DNA of 37,253 nucleotides from Myxococcales bacterium (GTDB lineage Bacteria; Myxococcota_A; SURF-8). Below the pieces are notes generated by a model that searched no databases, had not been told where the DNA came from, and was given only the letters and a program-made list of their open reading frames with translations. Shown here piece after piece: positions 8,042 to 16,490 of the stretch. Within the stretch, counting starts at the first letter, position 1. Each line of letters starts with the position of its first letter. The DNA lies in NCBI GenBank assembly GCA_003598065.1, contig QZKR01000136.1, positions 1 through 37,253 on the forward strand, given 5' to 3'. The position numbers and the translations under genes are program-made.

Positions 8042-9646
8042 ATGGTGGTGCGCGGAGGGTTGTGGTTCATCTTGATCGGTGTGACGATGGCCGCGCTTCT
8101 GGCGTTCGGCTGCGATTCCAGCGGCGAATTGCGACCGCCCGACGGCGATCAGGAAACGGCGGACGAAGAGCCCGCGCCGTCGGATGGCGACGAACCGGGC
8201 AATTGCGAGGGTTTGTGCCTCGGGCAGGACGGTTTCGCCTGCGACACGGAGACTCAAACCTGCGTATCGGTGCAATGCACGCCATGCCTTGCGAGCCAGG
8301 CTTCGTTCTACTGCTCGGAAAATGAGACCTGCCAGGCCATGGGCACGCCTTTGAATCCCGAAGGCGAGTTCTGCCTGAAAACCTGCGGGCCGGGCGCCTC
8401 CTGCCCGAAGGGCTACACCTGTTCGGGCGCCGTCTGCCGGACGAGCGCCAAATGCCCCGTCGAAGAGCTTCTGCAGCCGCCGGGAGGTCCCTGCGAGTTC
8501 AATGCGCTGCACCCCGGCAAAGCCTGCGGCGCGGACGGCTCCTGCCTCGGCATCGAAGACACCGGCGCGGCTTGCCAGAGCCACGAGGACTGCGCCGTGG
8601 CGACCATCGTGCTCAACGACGGCCAGGATCCCGTGCCGATGGGCGAAAACGGCTACTGCGCCAACGAAATCTGCGGCCTCACGTTCTGCGCCATCCCCTG
8701 CAACGACGATTTCACCTGCCCCGTGGTGCCCGGTTTCGACGGCCAGATGTGGCCGGGCCTGATCGGCGGCGCGAGTTGCTACTGCGCCCCCGAACCCTGG
8801 TTTATCGAGCCGGACTGGGGCACAGCGGAACTCGGCGCGCAATGCAACCCCGGCAACACCAACAGCGAACCCGACTTCGAGCTTTGCACGCCGGATCTGA
8901 CCTGCAAATCGTACAACAACTTCGAAAGCACGCCCTGCGAGAGCGCGGACGATTGCGATGCCGATACCTGGGGCCCGAACCGTTACTGCTCCCAGGACAA
9001 CTTCTGCAGCTACTCCGTCTGCGCCGCTCCCTGCTCCGGCGGCGCCTGCGCCGAAGGCACGGAACGGCTGAAGAACACGCCGCAGACCCAGTGCTTCTGC
9101 GCCCCGCCGCCCTACGGCGACGATTCGGTGATAACCGACGGCGACGAGGACGAGGAGCCGCCGGTGGACGGCGACCAGGAAATCGCGCCCGACTGCGAGG
9201 GCGCTTGCAATCCGGCGGTGGACAAGACGTTCTGCGTCGAAGAAGACATCTGCATCTGCGAGTTCGGCGCCTGGACCTTCTTCACCTGCGAAGACATCTG
9301 CTCTCTGTCCGACAAGCTTTCCGACGGCTGCACCACCGAAGCGGTGCCCTTCCCGTATTGCTTCTGCTACGATATGCTCGACGGCGATGTCGTTGACGGC
9401 GATGTGGACGGCGACGTGGATCCCGATCCGGACCCCGAGCCGGAGCTTGAGCCCGAACCCGACCCGGACCCCGAGCCGGAGCTCGAACCCGAACCGGAAC
9501 CCGAACTGGAACTGGAACTGGAACCGGAACTCGAACTCGAACCCGAACTGGAGCCGGAAATCGACGGCGACCTCGATCCGGAGCCGGAAGTGGATGGCGA
9601 TACGGATCTCGATCCGGTCGAGGTCATGGAGGAAATTGACGGCTGA
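8042..9646 (+). CDS. Cys-rich, DGD-linked secreted lipoprotein
   Basis: A 534-residue protein with a signal sequence (MVVRGGLWFILIGVTMAALL) and an AFGC lipobox, giving Cys24 as the lipidated residue. The -3 Ala and -2 Phe are not classical. The body (about 55-360) is rich in cysteine with no enzyme motif. Asp-Gly-Asp linkers separate it from a ten-cysteine module at 9193-9369, which is also found twice in the protease at 16491-18806. The tail (about 460-507) is an almost pure Glu/Pro/Leu/Asp run. The ATG at 8042 is preferred over a GTG at 7988 because AAGGAGGG lies upstream and the signal peptide then begins properly. It probably sits on the cell surface as a disulfide-rich adhesive or scaffold protein, which is inference from composition. 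A strong terminator follows. Confidence 0.8.
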   Translation: MVVRGGLWFILIGVTMAALLAFGCDSSGELRPPDGDQETADEEPAPSDGDEPGNCEGLCLGQDGFACDTETQTCVSVQCTPCLASQASFYCSENETCQAMGTPLNPEGEFCLKTCGPGASCPKGYTCSGAVCRTSAKCPVEELLQPPGGPCEFNALHPGKACGADGSCLGIEDTGAACQSHEDCAVATIVLNDGQDPVPMGENGYCANEICGLTFCAIPCNDDFTCPVVPGFDGQMWPGLIGGASCYCAPEPWFIEPDWGTAELGAQCNPGNTNSEPDFELCTPDLTCKSYNNFESTPCESADDCDADTWGPNRYCSQDNFCSYSVCAAPCSGGACAEGTERLKNTPQTQCFCAPPPYGDDSVITDGDEDEEPPVDGDQEIAPDCEGACNPAVDKTFCVEEDICICEFGAWTFFTCEDICSLSDKLSDGCTTEAVPFPYCFCYDMLDGDVVDGDVDGDVDPDPDPEPELEPEPDPDPEPELEPEPEPELELELEPELELEPELEPEIDGDLDPEPEVDGDTDLDPVEVMEEIDG

Positions 9647-9670
9647 TTCGGATATTTAGCATGGGAGCGA

Positions 9671-9703
9671 CGCCCCCGTGCGCGGCACGGGGGCGTTTTA
9701 TTT
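9671..9703 (+). terminator. Rho-independent terminator
   Basis: A perfect 10-bp stem (9671-9680 with 9686-9695) closes a 5-base loop and is followed by TTTTATTT. It lies 25 bases after the stop of the Cys-rich lipoprotein gene. Confidence 0.9.
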
Positions 9704-9733
9704 GGCGACTATAGAAGCGGAAGGAAACGAACC

Positions 9734-10615
9734 ATGCGGACGGCGTCACTCCGGACGATTCAATCATGGAGTTGGGTGATTGTCATCCTCGCCACAACGC
9801 TGACCGGCAGCCTTGCTCTTGCGCAGCAACATCTCATACCCGAAGTTTCGCGCGGCAAGGGGGTTGCGCAAGATGTTCCCAGCTATCTCATGTACGCCTA
9901 CATCGACGGCAAGCGCGTCGAGCTGACCCAGGATTTCGGTTTTGTCGCCATCGGCTTTGCTCAGCGGCCCATCCTCAAAGACGCCCGGCACGCCTATTAC
10001 AAAAAAATGCGCCTGGTCGTGAGCGAATTGAACGACCCGGCGCTGTTGGAGCGGGAATTGTTCGTCGTCCGGCTGACGCCGGGCGCGGATGAAGGCAAAT
10101 GGAACGTTTTCGCCCAGTTCATGCGCAGCGACCGGGAACTGCGTTACGTGGGGCGCGTTTTTTCGCGTCCGGATCCCGCCCATCCGGCCGTCAAGGAATT
10201 GCTCGTCAGTGCGCCCGAAATCGCCGTCCAGTATCGCGAACCGGCCAGCCCCGAGCGCGCCCGTCAGGAAGAGGGCCGCTATCTGATCCGCTTCGAACGC
10301 GTTTCCACGCCCGACGGCGCGGCGATTTTCGCCGCCGAGAACCGCGCCATCGATCCCGTCGATCTCGCCGATCGCATGCACGAAACGGGCGAGTACAAAA
10401 GCGTCTCGCCGGTGTTCGTGCGCGTCGCCGGCCAGCCGGCGACGCCGGAAGCGCGGCAGGAAGTCATCGAGGGCTACATCAAAAGCGCTCCGGAGGACGT
10501 GAAAGCCAAGTGGCGGGAAGAGGCCGAAAAGCGGAAGAACGCCGCCGAAGGAAAGACGCCGCCGGAAGAACCCAACCAAAGCCTGCCGCCGGGCGGGCCG
10601 ACGCCGAAACCGTGA
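9734..10615 (+). CDS. Secreted protein of unknown function
   Basis: A 293-residue protein with a signal peptide (hydrophobic VIVILATTLTGSLALA, likely cleaved before QQ). No enzyme motif is visible. YAYIDGKRVELTQDFGFVAI and a later YKSVSPVFVRVAG resemble, from memory, segments in the N-terminal extensions of secreted subtilisin-like proteases, but no Asp/His/Ser catalytic domain follows. The C-terminus is charged, then Pro/Gly-rich (PPEEPNQSLPPGGPTPKP). GGAAGGAAAC precedes the ATG. A TATAGA at 9710 could be a -10 but has no good -35, so expression may come from read-through past the terminator. Function is unknown. Confidence 0.75.
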   Translation: MRTASLRTIQSWSWVIVILATTLTGSLALAQQHLIPEVSRGKGVAQDVPSYLMYAYIDGKRVELTQDFGFVAIGFAQRPILKDARHAYYKKMRLVVSELNDPALLERELFVVRLTPGADEGKWNVFAQFMRSDRELRYVGRVFSRPDPAHPAVKELLVSAPEIAVQYREPASPERARQEEGRYLIRFERVSTPDGAAIFAAENRAIDPVDLADRMHETGEYKSVSPVFVRVAGQPATPEARQEVIEGYIKSAPEDVKAKWREEAEKRKNAAEGKTPPEEPNQSLPPGGPTPKP

Positions 10616-10683
10616 CCGCGCAAACCGAGGCTCCATTCCATACCCGTCGCGATCCAACGAATAATCCTGTTGCAGAAAAGGGA

Positions 10684-10750
10684 GTAGGGGCGGAATCCGC
10701 CCGTTCGTTGCGGGAGGATTCCGCGCCTCCGGCGCTTCATCCTCCCCTAC
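10684..10750. repeat. Foldable intergenic element between convergent genes
   Basis: Outer arms GTAGGGG (10684-10690) and CCCCTAC (10744-10750) enclose a perfect 15-base palindrome (10688-10702). They also enclose a hairpin with an 8-bp stem (10712-10719 with 10739-10746) and a further 5-bp stem (10723-10727 with 10731-10735). The whole can fold as a cloverleaf or as competing hairpins. It may end transcription from both sides and resembles a REP-type repeat. Only one copy is seen here. Confidence 0.6.
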
Positions 10751-10767
10751 GGTTACGCTCAACGCCC

Positions 10768-11388
10768 TCAGCGCGGCGTCGAGGATTTGAGCGTTTCGCC
10801 GGCAATCCGACAGTCGGCGATAAGTCTCTCGGCCTGCCGGCGCAAGGCCGCTGCCTCCGCGTCGCCGGCGGGCAGGCTGTCGAGGTTGACGGTGACGTTG
10901 CGGTAGGCGCCCTCGGCGGCGGCCAGGGCGAGCTGGCCGGCGACGGCGGCGTCCGAGGCGCAGTTGCGGTTGCCCAATCGCGCGGCGACGGCGACGAGTT
11001 CCAGCGTCTCGCCGGCGGCGCGCAAGGTGTCGAGCGGAGCCTGCGCCGCGAGCAGGGTGGCGCGGCGAATCGCCTCCGTGCGGACGGCGATTTCGTCGGG
11101 CTTGTCCTTGGGGAGCTTGAACGCCGTCATGACCTGGGCGTAAGCTTCGGCGTCGGCATCCACGAGACGCAGAAATTTTTCAGCCAGCGGCCGGGCGTGC
11201 GTCTCCACGTCGCGCATTTCGCCTTCCGCGGCGGCATATGCTTTCTTGCCCATCGTCAGCGCGGCGGTCATCGCCGCGAGAGAGGCCGCCATCGCTCCGG
11301 CGAGCGCGGCGGCCGAGCCGCCGCCGGGCGTGGCCGACTTCGCCGCCAGTTCGTCGAGAAACCGCCGCACCGAGAGATCCGCCAGCAT
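10768..11388 (-). CDS. fchA: Formimidotetrahydrofolate cyclodeaminase
   Basis: A 206-residue helical protein of the cyclodeaminase family. It converts 5-formimino-THF to 5,10-methenyl-THF and ammonia in the cytoplasm. The family signature is at the N-terminus (FLDELAAKSATPGGGSAAAL, then GAMAASLAAM), with MGKKAY after it. Length matches stand-alone bacterial cyclodeaminases. AAAGGAGC lies just before the ATG at 11388, 15 bases after the formimidoyltransferase stop, so the two genes are one operon and encode consecutive steps. In animals the two activities are fused in one protein; here they are separate. Confidence 0.92.
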   Translation of the reverse strand: MLADLSVRRFLDELAAKSATPGGGSAAALAGAMAASLAAMTAALTMGKKAYAAAEGEMRDVETHARPLAEKFLRLVDADAEAYAQVMTAFKLPKDKPDEIAVRTEAIRRATLLAAQAPLDTLRAAGETLELVAVAARLGNRNCASDAAVAGQLALAAAEGAYRNVTVNLDSLPAGDAEAAALRRQAERLIADCRIAGETLKSSTPR

Positions 11389-11403
11389 GGGCGCTCCTTT
11401 AGG

Positions 11404-12438
11404 CTACGCGCCGATTAAATACTCGATCACCTTCTTCGCCGGATCGAAGGGCATAAAATCGTCGAGGCGGAGCTTCTTGACGGCGAGCGCCACAAGCTCG
11501 GCTTCGCTTATCGTTTCCGCCTGTCCGCCGGCGTAGAAGCGGCCCGTCATCAACAGGGCGGCTTTCGGCACGAGCCCGACGATCTCCGAGCCCGTGACGA
11601 CCTGGCCGAGTTTCTCGGCCTCCTCGCGGCAGGCTTCGTAGGCGGCGTGCAGCGGCGTGGTTTCGAAATCGACGAGGTTCATCGAGACCTGCGCGAAACC
11701 GGCGTCGGGAAGATCGACGCCGAGCCCCTTGACGGTCTTCAGCCGGCCGGGGAGGCGCAGGGGCCGGCCGGCCGGCCCGACGATCTTCGCGCCTTTGGCG
11801 TCGCGTTGCACGCGCCCGCTCTCGCGCACGACCCCGGCGACCTTTTCGGCGGCCGCCACGTCACGGCTTCTCAGGTTGACGTTGTAGGCGATCAGAAATT
11901 TTCGCGCCCCGGTCACCGTCGCGCCGCTCTTGGCGTTGAAGACCGGTTCGCCGAAATCGGGCCGCCAGGCCGGGTCGGCGAGTTTGTGGGGCAATCCCTC
12001 GTACTGCCCGTGGCGCACCATCGCCAGATTCCGCCGCTCCGGCCGCGTCGCCGCATACTCATAGAGATAGGCCGGAATGCCCAGATCGCGGGCGATGCGC
12101 GCGCCGTAGCGCTTCGCGCAGGCGACGCAATCCTCCATCGTCGCCCCGGAAATGGGAATGAAGGGCACGACGTCCGCCGCGCCGATGCGAGGGTGTCCGC
12201 CGACGTGGGCCGCCATGTCGATGAGCCTCGCCGCCGCTTCCGTGGCGGCGAAAGCGGCCTGAACGACGGTCTCGGCGTCGCCGACGAAGGTGTAGACGGT
12301 GCGGTTGTAGTCGCCGTTCGGATCGACGTCCAAAAGCCGCGCGCCGGGGGTGGCGCGAACCGCCGCGGCGATGGCGTCGATGACGTCGCGCCGCCGGCCC
12401 TCGGAAAAGTTCGGAACGCATTCGACGATCTGGCGCAT
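11404..12438 (-). CDS. ftcD: Glutamate formimidoyltransferase
   Basis: A 344-residue protein with both halves of the formiminotransferase fold and no cyclodeaminase part. It moves the formimino group from N-formimino-glutamate to tetrahydrofolate, a late step of one histidine-breakdown route that also feeds one-carbon metabolism. Typical stretches are MRQIVECVPNFSEGRR at the start, HVGGHPRIGAADVVPFIPIS, and LVDFETTPLHAAYEACREEA. TGAGGAA precedes the ATG at 12438. It lies between a zinc-ribbon gene and fchA in one minus-strand unit. No hutH, hutU or hutI is in the window, so the source of formiminoglutamate must be encoded elsewhere. Confidence 0.93.
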   Translation of the reverse strand: MRQIVECVPNFSEGRRRDVIDAIAAAVRATPGARLLDVDPNGDYNRTVYTFVGDAETVVQAAFAATEAAARLIDMAAHVGGHPRIGAADVVPFIPISGATMEDCVACAKRYGARIARDLGIPAYLYEYAATRPERRNLAMVRHGQYEGLPHKLADPAWRPDFGEPVFNAKSGATVTGARKFLIAYNVNLRSRDVAAAEKVAGVVRESGRVQRDAKGAKIVGPAGRPLRLPGRLKTVKGLGVDLPDAGFAQVSMNLVDFETTPLHAAYEACREEAEKLGQVVTGSEIVGLVPKAALLMTGRFYAGGQAETISEAELVALAVKKLRLDDFMPFDPAKKVIEYLIGA

Positions 12439-12472
12439 GCAATATTCCTCACGCTAAAGAAAATGGGTCCGT

Positions 12473-13030
12473 TCACTTCTTGGGTCTGCTGAAAAATTCG
12501 TCGAGGTACACGATGCCTTCGACAAGCCAGCCGATCAGTCCCTGGGGGCTTACGGCTTCCCTCATCGTCCGGGAGTAGGCGCGCCCCGCCTTCTTCGCCG
12601 TCTGAGGCGGCAGCGCTTCATAGAAGGTGGGAAGGCGCGCCTGCAGATCCTGCCCGCCTTCCGCATAGGCCTGCACCGCCTCCAATTCGCTCGCGTCGAG
12701 CCAGACGCCGTGCCTGGCCGGGCAGACGTCGATGACGATGTCGGACGAATACTGGTAGGGAACCGCGTCCATCGCCTGGCCGCACTTGGGGCAGAGGCGC
12801 GACCGTTCCGCCGCAGCGGCGCGTTTCCTGCGCCTGCCGGTCCGCTTCTTTGCGCGGATGAGACGTTCGGGCGGGATGGGATCGATTTTCGCCTCGCGAA
12901 TCTCGACGATGCGGCCCAACTCGCCGTCGTCAAGCCACACGCCGTGGCAGTCGGGACATACGTCGATCCTCACCCCTTCGTAGCTCTCGGCGCGCATCGG
13001 CGCGCCGCACTGCCGGCAATGCAACTCCAT
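12473..13030 (-). CDS. Double zinc-ribbon (zf-TFIIB type) protein
   Basis: A 185-residue protein with two copies of a TFIIB-like zinc ribbon. The first is CRQCGAPM...[15 protein letters not shown] (about 4-38). The second is CPKCGQAM...[15 protein letters not shown] (about 80-112), in which the fourth zinc ligand is replaced (CPARHG, where the first copy has CPDCHG). A basic stretch lies between them and a helical tail follows. The start is the ATG at 13030, with GGAGG 5 bases upstream. The in-frame TTG at 13042 overlaps that ribosome site and is unlikely. It leads the ftcD-fchA unit from its own promoter. Such proteins are common and mostly uncharacterised; nucleic-acid or protein binding is a guess. 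Confidence 0.82.
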   Translation of the reverse strand: MELHCRQCGAPMRAESYEGVRIDVCPDCHGVWLDDGELGRIVEIREAKIDPIPPERLIRAKKRTGRRRKRAAAAERSRLCPKCGQAMDAVPYQYSSDIVIDVCPARHGVWLDASELEAVQAYAEGGQDLQARLPTFYEALPPQTAKKAGRAYSRTMREAVSPQGLIGWLVEGIVYLDEFFSRPKK

Positions 13031-13060
13031 CGCCGCCTCCAAGGTAAAATAACGTTCCCC

Positions 13061-13089
13061 AGTCTGATGAAAGCAGGGGGCGCTGTCAA
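13061..13089 (-). promoter_or_regulatory. Promoter of the zinc-ribbon/ftcD/fchA unit
   Basis: TTGACA (13084-13089) and CAGACT (13061-13066) on the minus strand are 17 bases apart. It stands back to back with the thiC promoter, with 10 bases between the two -35 boxes. Confidence 0.55.
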
Positions 13090-13099
13090 GCGAAAGCCC

Positions 13100-13127
13100 T
13101 TTACATCGGCGTTTGAGGGGCTAGAAT
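13100..13127 (+). promoter_or_regulatory. Promoter of thiC
   Basis: TTTACA (13100-13105) and TAGAAT (13122-13127) are 16 bases apart. The leader of about 70 bases to the ATG at 13202 shows no TPP-riboswitch core (no CTGAGA box), which is unusual for thiC. Confidence 0.6.
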
Positions 13128-13201
13128 GGCCCCTGTCCTGCTTTAGCCCACGCCCCGCGCCGGACGGGCGGCCGGCGGCGGACTTGCTCGGAGGCACACG
13201 C

Positions 13202-14524
13202 ATGTCGCGACGGTATACGGGTCAGAACGTCACCCTGCTGCGGCTCGCCCGCCAGGGCGAGATCACCGAGGCGATGCGAATCGTCGCCGACGCGGAAGGG
13301 CTTTCCGCCGAGACCGTCCGCGACGAACTCGCCGCCGGCCGCCTCGTCATCCCCGCCAATGTCTTTCACCAGCATTTGAAGCCGATCGGCATCGGCGACG
13401 CCTGCCGCGTCAAGATCAACGCCAACATCGGCAACAGCGCCATGGAGAGCGACACGCCCTGCGAGATGGCGAAGCTGGAAGCCTGCATCCGCTTCGGGGC
13501 GGACGCCGTGATGGATCTCTCCACCGGCGCGAACATCGACGGCATCCGCCGCGCCATCGTCGATCAGAGCCCGCTGCCGGTGGGCGTCGTGCCGCTCTAC
13601 CAGGCCATGGAGAAGGTGGAAAACACGGCGGCGCTGAACGCCGACCTGCTGCTGTCGGTGATCGAGGAGCAGGCCAAGGACGGCGTCGATTTCATGACCG
13701 TCCACTGCGGCCTGCTGCTGGAGCATCTGCCGCTCATCAAGACCCGGACGACGGGCGTCGTCAGCCGCGGCGGCTCGCTGATCGCCGAGTGGATGGCGAT
13801 CCACAAACGCCAGAATCCGCTGTACGAGCGTTTCGACGACGTGCTGGACATCGCCGCGCGCTACGACGTGACGCTGTCCTTGGGCGACGGGCTGCGGCCG
13901 GGGTCGCTCGCCGACGCCACCGACGCGGCGCAGCTTGCCGAGCTCAACGCGCTCGGCGAACTCGTGCGCCGCTCGTGGGCGGCCGACGTGCAGGTGATGG
14001 TCGAGGGGCCGGGCCACGTGCCGCTGCACGAAATCGAGCGCAACGTCGTCTTGCAGCGCGAAATCTGCCAGGGCGCGCCGTTCTACGTCTTAGGTCCGCT
14101 CGTCACCGACGTCGCCCCCGGCTACGACCACATCACCAGCGCCATCGGCGCGGCCGTGGCCGGCTGGCGCGGCGCAAGCTTTCTGTGCTACGTTACGCCG
14201 AAAGAGCACCTGGGCCTGCCCGATCTGGAAGACGTGCGCCAGGGCATCATCGCCTATCGCATCGCCGCCCATGCCGCCGATCTGGCGCGCGGCCGCCAGG
14301 GCGCGCGCGACTGGGACGACGCGATGAGCCGCGCCCGCTACGCCTTCGACTGGGAGAAGCAATACGCCCTGGCGATGGACGGCGAGCGGGCCCGCGAAAT
14401 GCGCGAGGCCTCGCTGAAGGAAAGCGGCGAAACGGGCGCGCATTACTGCTCGATGTGCGGACCCAAGTTCTGCGCCATGCGCATCGCGAAGCGGATCGGA
14501 CGGGAAACGCCGACGGCCGAGTGA
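13202..14524 (+). CDS. thiC: Phosphomethylpyrimidine synthase ThiC
   Basis: A 440-residue radical SAM enzyme that rearranges aminoimidazole ribotide into hydroxymethylpyrimidine phosphate for thiamine. Family marks are [32 protein letters not shown] and [18 protein letters not shown]. The C-terminal iron-sulfur site is CSMCGPKFC (C-x2-C-x4-C). It is the short form without the N-terminal extension of the Escherichia coli type. The ATG at 13202 is supported by GGAGG 7 bases upstream; longer in-frame extensions run back through the promoter and are excluded. It is followed after 29 bases by an ABC transporter pair on the same strand. Confidence 0.96.
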   Translation: MSRRYTGQNVTLLRLARQGEITEAMRIVADAEGLSAETVRDELAAGRLVIPANVFHQHLKPIGIGDACRVKINANIGNSAMESDTPCEMAKLEACIRFGADAVMDLSTGANIDGIRRAIVDQSPLPVGVVPLYQAMEKVENTAALNADLLLSVIEEQAKDGVDFMTVHCGLLLEHLPLIKTRTTGVVSRGGSLIAEWMAIHKRQNPLYERFDDVLDIAARYDVTLSLGDGLRPGSLADATDAAQLAELNALGELVRRSWAADVQVMVEGPGHVPLHEIERNVVLQREICQGAPFYVLGPLVTDVAPGYDHITSAIGAAVAGWRGASFLCYVTPKEHLGLPDLEDVRQGIIAYRIAAHAADLARGRQGARDWDDAMSRARYAFDWEKQYALAMDGERAREMREASLKESGETGAHYCSMCGPKFCAMRIAKRIGRETPTAE

Positions 14525-14553
14525 CCGGCGGCTCGCGCGGGGAGGGCGCGTCC

Positions 14554-15555
14554 ATGGCGGCCATCGTTGCCCGCGAACTCACCAAACACTACCGCACCAG
14601 CCGCCGCCGGGAGGGCGTGTGGGGAGGCGTGCTCGACCTCGTCGCCCGCCGGCGCGAAACCGTCAAGGCGCTCTCGGGCGTCTCCTTCGCCATCGAACGC
14701 GGCGAAACGGTCGGCCTGATCGGCCCCAACGGCGCGGGCAAATCGACGACGATCAAGCTGTTGACCGGCATTCTGAGACCGACCGCCGGCGAGTTGAGCG
14801 TGCTGGGCGTTTCGCCGTGGCGGCAGAGGCGGCGGCACGCGATGCAGATCGGCGTCGTTTTCGGCCAGCGCACCCAACTCTGGTGGGATCTGGCGGTGAT
14901 CGAGGCGCTGAAGCTTCTGGCCCGGATCTACCGCGTCCCGCCCGCCGATTTCGAGACGCGGCTCAAAACGTTTTCCGAAATTCTCGACCTGGAGCCGATC
15001 CTGCACCGGCCGGTGCGCAAGCTGTCGCTGGGCCAGCGGACGCGCTGCGACCTCGCCGCCTCGCTTTTGCACAATCCGCCGGTGCTTTTTTTGGACGAGC
15101 CGACGATCGGCATGGACGCCGCCGTCAAGGCCCGCATGCGCGACTTCATCCGCGCCACGCGCGAAATCAACGGCACGACGATCATTCTCACCACCCACGA
15201 CACCAGCGACATCGAGGAACTTTGCGGCCGGCTGCTGCTGATCGACCGTGGCCTGCTGCTCTTCGACGGCACGCTGGAGCGCTTCAAGGACAGCTACGGC
15301 CGCTGGCGGACGCTCATCGTCGATCTCGCCGAGCCGGTGGACCTCGACCGCATGCGGCAACTTCTCGGCGATCCGGACCTGAAATTGTCGGCGCCATTGG
15401 AGCGGCGGCTGACGATCGGTTTCGACCGCCGCGCCTGCACGGCGCACGAACTGCTCGCGCGCCTGGAGGGCAAGGCGCCGATCCGCGACGTGGCCACCGC
15501 CGAGGCCGACATCGAAGCGATCGTCCGCGAAATCTACGAAGGCTTCTACCCGTGA
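14554..15555 (+). CDS. ABC exporter ATP-binding protein (ABC-2 type, COG4586-like)
   Basis: A 333-residue nucleotide-binding subunit. Walker A is GPNGAGKST and the Q-loop region is VVFGQRTQLWWDL. The signature is LSLGQ, Walker B is VLFLDEPT, and the switch His is in TTHD. An insert before Walker A (GVWGGVLDLVARRRETVKAL) and a 90-residue C-terminal extension match the subgroup that pairs with ABC-2 permeases. GGGAGGG lies 8 bases before the ATG at 14554. The permease start overlaps its stop by four bases (GTGA). The gene follows thiC closely and could share its transcript, but a pyrimidine or thiamine link would be speculation. Substrate unknown. Confidence 0.92.
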   Translation: MAAIVARELTKHYRTSRRREGVWGGVLDLVARRRETVKALSGVSFAIERGETVGLIGPNGAGKSTTIKLLTGILRPTAGELSVLGVSPWRQRRRHAMQIGVVFGQRTQLWWDLAVIEALKLLARIYRVPPADFETRLKTFSEILDLEPILHRPVRKLSLGQRTRCDLAASLLHNPPVLFLDEPTIGMDAAVKARMRDFIRATREINGTTIILTTHDTSDIEELCGRLLLIDRGLLLFDGTLERFKDSYGRWRTLIVDLAEPVDLDRMRQLLGDPDLKLSAPLERRLTIGFDRRACTAHELLARLEGKAPIRDVATAEADIEAIVREIYEGFYP

Positions 15556-16355
15556 ACCGGATGCGGACCTACGCGCGCTTTCTCGTGCTCGGCTTCATGG
15601 AGCTGGTCGCCTACCGCGTGGCGGTGGTGATGCTCGCCTTCTCCATTCCGATCGTGCTTTTCTCCCGTTACTATCTTTTCGCCGCGCTCTATCGCCGCCC
15701 GGATGAAGTCGTCGGCGGCTACAGCCTGCGCGGCATCCTCACCTACGTCGCCATGGCCTGGCTCTTGCGTTCCTTCTTCCGCACCAATATCGACCGCCGC
15801 ATCGGCCGCGACGTGCTCTCCGGCGACATCGTCTTCGACCTCATGCGGCCCTTGAATTTTCACCTGATGATGGCCTTTCGCGGCCTGGGCAAGAGCCTCA
15901 ACCGTCTGCTGGTCATCAGCCTGCCGCTGATCGTCATCCTGCTCGTCTCCGACATTCTGGCCTTGCCCGAGTCGCCGGCGGCCTGGGGCGCTTTCCTTTT
16001 CGCCGTCCTCTTGGCCTACGCCATCTCGTTCGAGATCCAGTACGCCATCGGGCTGATGGCCTTTTTCACCGGCTACAACCTGAACCTGATCTGGACCTTC
16101 GACATGATCATGCAACTCGCCTCGGGGCTGATTCTGCCATTGCATTTTTTCCCGGAATCCGTGGCGCGCCTGATGATGGCCCTGCCCTTCCGGCACGTTT
16201 ACTATACGCCGGTGCAGCTTTTCGCGGGTCAGATCGCCCCCGCCGACGCGCCGGCGCTGTTCGTCAACGCCTTCGCCGGCCTTATTGTCCTCGTTCTGTT
16301 CAATGAAACGATCTTCGCCCTGGGCCGCCGGCGGGTGATGATCGCCGGCGGTTGA
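15552..16355 (+). CDS. ABC-2 type permease
   Basis: A membrane protein of 264-267 residues with about six transmembrane segments, for example VVMLAFSIPIVLFSRYYLF, LLVISLPLIVILLVSDILAL and ALFVNAFAGLIVLVLFNETI. It should form the channel for the ATPase encoded just upstream. The GTG at 15552 overlaps the upstream stop, and an ATG at 15561 is the alternative start. Members of this exporter subgroup (COG4586/4587/3694) usually come with two different permease genes. Only one is here, so it may act as a homodimer or the partner may lie elsewhere. No terminator is clear before the next promoter at 16381. Confidence 0.88.
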   Translation: MNRMRTYARFLVLGFMELVAYRVAVVMLAFSIPIVLFSRYYLFAALYRRPDEVVGGYSLRGILTYVAMAWLLRSFFRTNIDRRIGRDVLSGDIVFDLMRPLNFHLMMAFRGLGKSLNRLLVISLPLIVILLVSDILALPESPAAWGAFLFAVLLAYAISFEIQYAIGLMAFFTGYNLNLIWTFDMIMQLASGLILPLHFFPESVARLMMALPFRHVYYTPVQLFAGQIAPADAPALFVNAFAGLIVLVLFNETIFALGRRRVMIAGG

Positions 16356-16380
16356 CCGGAAGGGGCGCGCGATGACGCGC

Positions 16381-16409
16381 TTGACATCGCCGTCAACGCG
16401 GCCTAAAGT
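16381..16409 (+). promoter_or_regulatory. Promoter of the trypsin-like lipoprotein gene
   Basis: TTGACA (16381-16386) and TAAAGT (16404-16409) are 17 bases apart, close to consensus. The leader is about 75 bases. Confidence 0.7.
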
Positions 16410-16490
16410 CTCTTCCCGATTAGGACTCGCCAGGCGGAAAAACCGCTTTACTGTATCCGCGCCTTATCAAAAGCACATGAGGAAGCGACC

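Noticed and set aside
9420..9610. CRISPR-like or tandem DNA repeat
   Set aside because: The repetition is coding (Glu/Pro/Leu/Asp codons) without constant repeat and spacer units.
13064..13070. CTGATGA followed by GAAA, recalling a hammerhead ribozyme core
   Set aside because: The stretch between them does not form a proper stem II and no flanking stems I and III are seen; it lies over a promoter.
13127..13201. TPP riboswitch expected before thiC
   Set aside because: The leader is too short and has no CTGAGA or other core element.
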